A DNA stretch of 64,000 nucleotides from Amycolatopsis anabasis (lineage in GTDB: Bacteria > Actinomycetota > Actinomycetes > Mycobacteriales > Pseudonocardiaceae), in assembly GCF_009765355.1 (NCBI RefSeq), contig NZ_VTHK01000011.1, positions 62,001-126,000 of the forward strand, read 5' to 3'. Shown one piece after another: positions 62,375 to 64,000 of this stretch. Under the pieces are notes generated by a model. That model saw only the letters and a program-made list of their open reading frames with translations. It ran no database searches and had not been told where the DNA came from. The position numbers and the translations under genes are program-made. How positions within the stretch are numbered: the stretch's first letter is position 1; every line of letters begins with the position of its first letter.

Positions 62375-63343
62375 ATGAAGGTCGTGCTACCCGGGGGCAC
62401 CGGGCACATCGGCGGATTCCTGAGCCGGGCGCTGGCCGAGGCCGGTCATGACGTGGTGGTGCTGAGCCGCCGAGACGACCTCGGGCTGGGGGCGGGGGTC
62501 CGTCGCGTCCGCTGGGACGGCCGCACCGCGGGGGCGTGGGTCGCCGAACTCGACGGCTGCGACGCGGTGATCAACCTGGCGGGCCGCAGCGTGAGTTGCC
62601 GCTACACCTCGGCAAACCTGCGGGAGATGATGAACTCGCGGGTGGAGTCCACCCGCGCCGTGGGGGCGGCGATCGAGCGTGCCGCGAGCCCGCCGAAGGT
62701 GTGGCTGCAGATGAGCACCGCCACGATCTACGCGCACCGCTTCGACGCACCCAACGACGAGGCGACCGGCGTCCTCGGCGGCGCGGAAACCGAGGTTCCC
62801 GCTTACTGGGCCTTCAGCGTCGACATCGCCAAAGCGTGGGAACAGGCCCAGCAGCAGGCCGCCACGCCGCACACGCGCAAGGTCGCGCTCAGGACAGCCA
62901 TGGTGATGAGCCCCGATCGCGGCGGGATCTTCGACGTCCTGCTCCAGATGGTTCGGCTCGGCCTCGGCGGCCCGGTCGCCGGCGGCGCCCAGTACGTCTC
63001 CTGGATCCACGACCAGGACATGGTCCGGGCGGTCGAATTCCTGCTGGAGCGGGACGATCTGCACGGACCGATCAACCTCGCCGCACCCGATCCCCTGCCG
63101 CACCGCGAATTCATGCGCACACTCCGCGCCGCGCGGGGCGTCCCGATTGGACTGCCGGCGACCAAGTGGATGGCCGAACTCGGCGCTTTCGTCCTGCGCT
63201 CCGACACCGAACTGCTGCTGAAAAGCCGAAGGGTCACGCCCGGCCGGCTCCTCGGCGCGGGTTTCTCCTTCGACTTCCCGCACTGGCCGGACGCGGCCCA
63301 AGATCTGGTGCGGCGAACCGGGAAGCACCGCTCAACGCGGTGA
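62375..63343 (+). CDS. TIGR01777-family epimerase
   Basis: 322 aa. The Rossmann motif is VVLPGGTGHIGGFLSRALAEAGHDVVVLSR at the start, given here as GGTGHIGGFL and VVVLSRR, followed by VRWDGRTAGAWVAELDGCDAVINLAGRS in pieces, MSTATIYAHR and SWIHDQDMVRAVEFLLE. These atypical SDRs (related to human SDR39U1) lack a defined substrate. ATG at 62375. It is convergent with the lipoprotein gene with no gap. Confidence 0.85.
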   Translation: MKVVLPGGTGHIGGFLSRALAEAGHDVVVLSRRDDLGLGAGVRRVRWDGRTAGAWVAELDGCDAVINLAGRSVSCRYTSANLREMMNSRVESTRAVGAAIERAASPPKVWLQMSTATIYAHRFDAPNDEATGVLGGAETEVPAYWAFSVDIAKAWEQAQQQAATPHTRKVALRTAMVMSPDRGGIFDVLLQMVRLGLGGPVAGGAQYVSWIHDQDMVRAVEFLLERDDLHGPINLAAPDPLPHREFMRTLRAARGVPIGLPATKWMAELGAFVLRSDTELLLKSRRVTPGRLLGAGFSFDFPHWPDAAQDLVRRTGKHRSTR

Positions 63344-63865
63344 TCAGCCCACGGTGTAAAGGAATTGGTCGTCTTCGAGGTCGTTGTCGGTGCCGTCGTC
63401 GCGCACCGGCGCGTCGTGGGCGGGGTCGTACTTCCCGTCGCCGTCGTCGACGGTCAGCACGGCACGCAAGGAGTGGGTGCCCTTCCGCAGCGCGGGTTCG
63501 AGCGTGACCGCGGCACCGCGGTGCGCGCCCGGCCGCACCGGCGCGGAGCCGAGCACGGTCCCCGCTTGGTCGTAGACGGCGACGTGGCCGGTCACCGGCA
63601 ACTCGGTTTCCTCGATCAGCACGCGGGCGCCGTCGCCGAACTGGTCGTCGGCATCCAGCTCGCTGTGCGGGAAGGACACGGGCTGCGGCGAACTCATCGG
63701 CTGACCGGCCGACGGCGGGAGGCCGGGTGCGGTCCGCGGGGCGGCGGCCGGTAGCGGCGCGGGTGCGGCGGGCGCGGGGTCCGCGCCGCCCGAGCACGCC
63801 CCGAGCAGCACGCCGAGGACGCCGGTGGTCACGAGCAGGAACGAGGCACGGTGTGAGGTCGTCAT
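63344..63865 (-). CDS. Putative lipoprotein
   Basis: 173 aa. The signal sequence ends in the lipobox GVLLGAC; a Pro/Ala-rich linker of 40 residues follows. The mature domain (PVTGHVAVYDQAGTVLGSAPV, then TLEPALRKGTHSLRAVLTVDDGDGKYDPAHDAPV in pieces) is beta-rich and resembles a small extracellular immunoglobulin-like fold with Asp-rich, Ca-like DDGDGKYD. Function unknown. ATG at 63865. Confidence 0.65.
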   Translation of the reverse strand: MTTSHRASFLLVTTGVLGVLLGACSGGADPAPAAPAPLPAAAPRTAPGLPPSAGQPMSSPQPVSFPHSELDADDQFGDGARVLIEETELPVTGHVAVYDQAGTVLGSAPVRPGAHRGAAVTLEPALRKGTHSLRAVLTVDDGDGKYDPAHDAPVRDDGTDNDLEDDQFLYTVG

Positions 63866-63941
63866 GCCCGCTAGCTTCGCCGGACCGGATGGCAGCACGA
63901 TGAGCCGAAGATGAGTAGATCGTCATGAAATACTCGCGCTC

Positions 63942-64000
63942 ATGGCCCCGCGAGATGCTGTGGTGGTGGCCGGAGCCGCCGAGTCGCCGTACACCCGGCA
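63942..64000 (+). CDS. Possible thiolase-family protein, 5' end only
   Basis: Only 19 codons are present. The reading MAPRDAVVVAGAAESPYTRH resembles the N-terminus of acetyl-CoA acetyltransferase-like or SCP-type thiolases (VVxGAAESPY). AATACT (63929-63934) stands 7 nt upstream, so a near-leaderless start is possible. Too little sequence is available for a firm assignment. Confidence 0.4.
   Translation, partial: MAPRDAVVVAGAAESPYTR

Overview
The window comes from a high-GC actinomycete, most likely a member of the Pseudonocardiaceae close to Amycolatopsis. The signs are third-position GC bias throughout, many GTG and some TTG starts, a -10 hexamer placed 6-7 nt before several start codons (leaderless mRNAs), F420/flavin luciferase-like oxidoreductases, a FurA-KatG pair, and a polA / rpsA / ANTAR-regulator (pdtaR-like) neighbourhood resembling that of mycobacteria. 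No rRNA, tRNA, CRISPR array, transposase or phage gene was seen.

Layout. 1-2.3 kb: 3' end of a CobW-type GTPase, then on the minus strand a cysteine dioxygenase-rhodanese pair, an MpsC/DUF2294 protein and a very His-rich two-repeat protein. 2.4-6.1 kb: a sugar ABC operon behind a perfect LacI-type operator. 6.2-12 kb: small proteins, an MFS-phosphatase pair, and a secreted ceramidase next to a sphingomyelinase-like phosphodiesterase. 12.1-17.6 kb: an F420 oxidoreductase and an MpaB-type oxygenase divergent from a TetR gene across a strong operator, then an HsaF/HsaG-like aldolase-dehydrogenase pair divergent from an IclR gene. 17.6-19.6 kb: tandem secreted repeat proteins sharing a promoter-region block. 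19.9-24.7 kb: a LysR gene and an ssuCBAD sulfonate operon preceded by a 27-codon leader peptide of the cysteine-attenuation type.

24.9-29.4 kb: rpsA, a methyltransferase and two tandem acetyltransferases. 29.5-34.3 kb: an operon of a degenerate ABC ATPase, a YhgE/Pip membrane protein and its TetR regulator, then VOC and AraC genes. 34.4-40 kb: an AlkZ-like winged-helix protein, a membrane protein, polA and a thioesterase. 40-46 kb: the livKHMGF branched-chain amino-acid transporter and the pdtaR-like regulator. 46.2-49.4 kb: a stress cluster with a MerR regulator, Hsp20, a J-domain protein and small accessory proteins.

49.4-53.2 kb is a decayed zone. It holds C-terminal relics of a TetR regulator, a DUF4239 protein and a CoA-transferase, a molybdo-hydroxylase pair with a broken medium subunit and no large subunit, and an epimerase pseudogene with a 2-nt insertion. 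An apparently intact methyltransferase and a small RHH-VOC operon sit among these. 53.2-64 kb: two LLM oxidoreductases, LysR with two DoxX-like genes, furA-katG, a DGPF protein with an ECF42-type sigma factor behind a matching promoter, a TIGR01777 epimerase, a lipoprotein, and the start of a possible thiolase gene.

Common organisation: most operons are tightly coupled by ATGA, GTGA, TGATG or 14-bp overlaps. Several regulators sit next to palindromes that probably control them. Sulfur-related functions (cysteine dioxygenase, rhodanese, ssu) and oxidative or protein-stress functions (katG, hsp20, J-domain, ECF42) recur.
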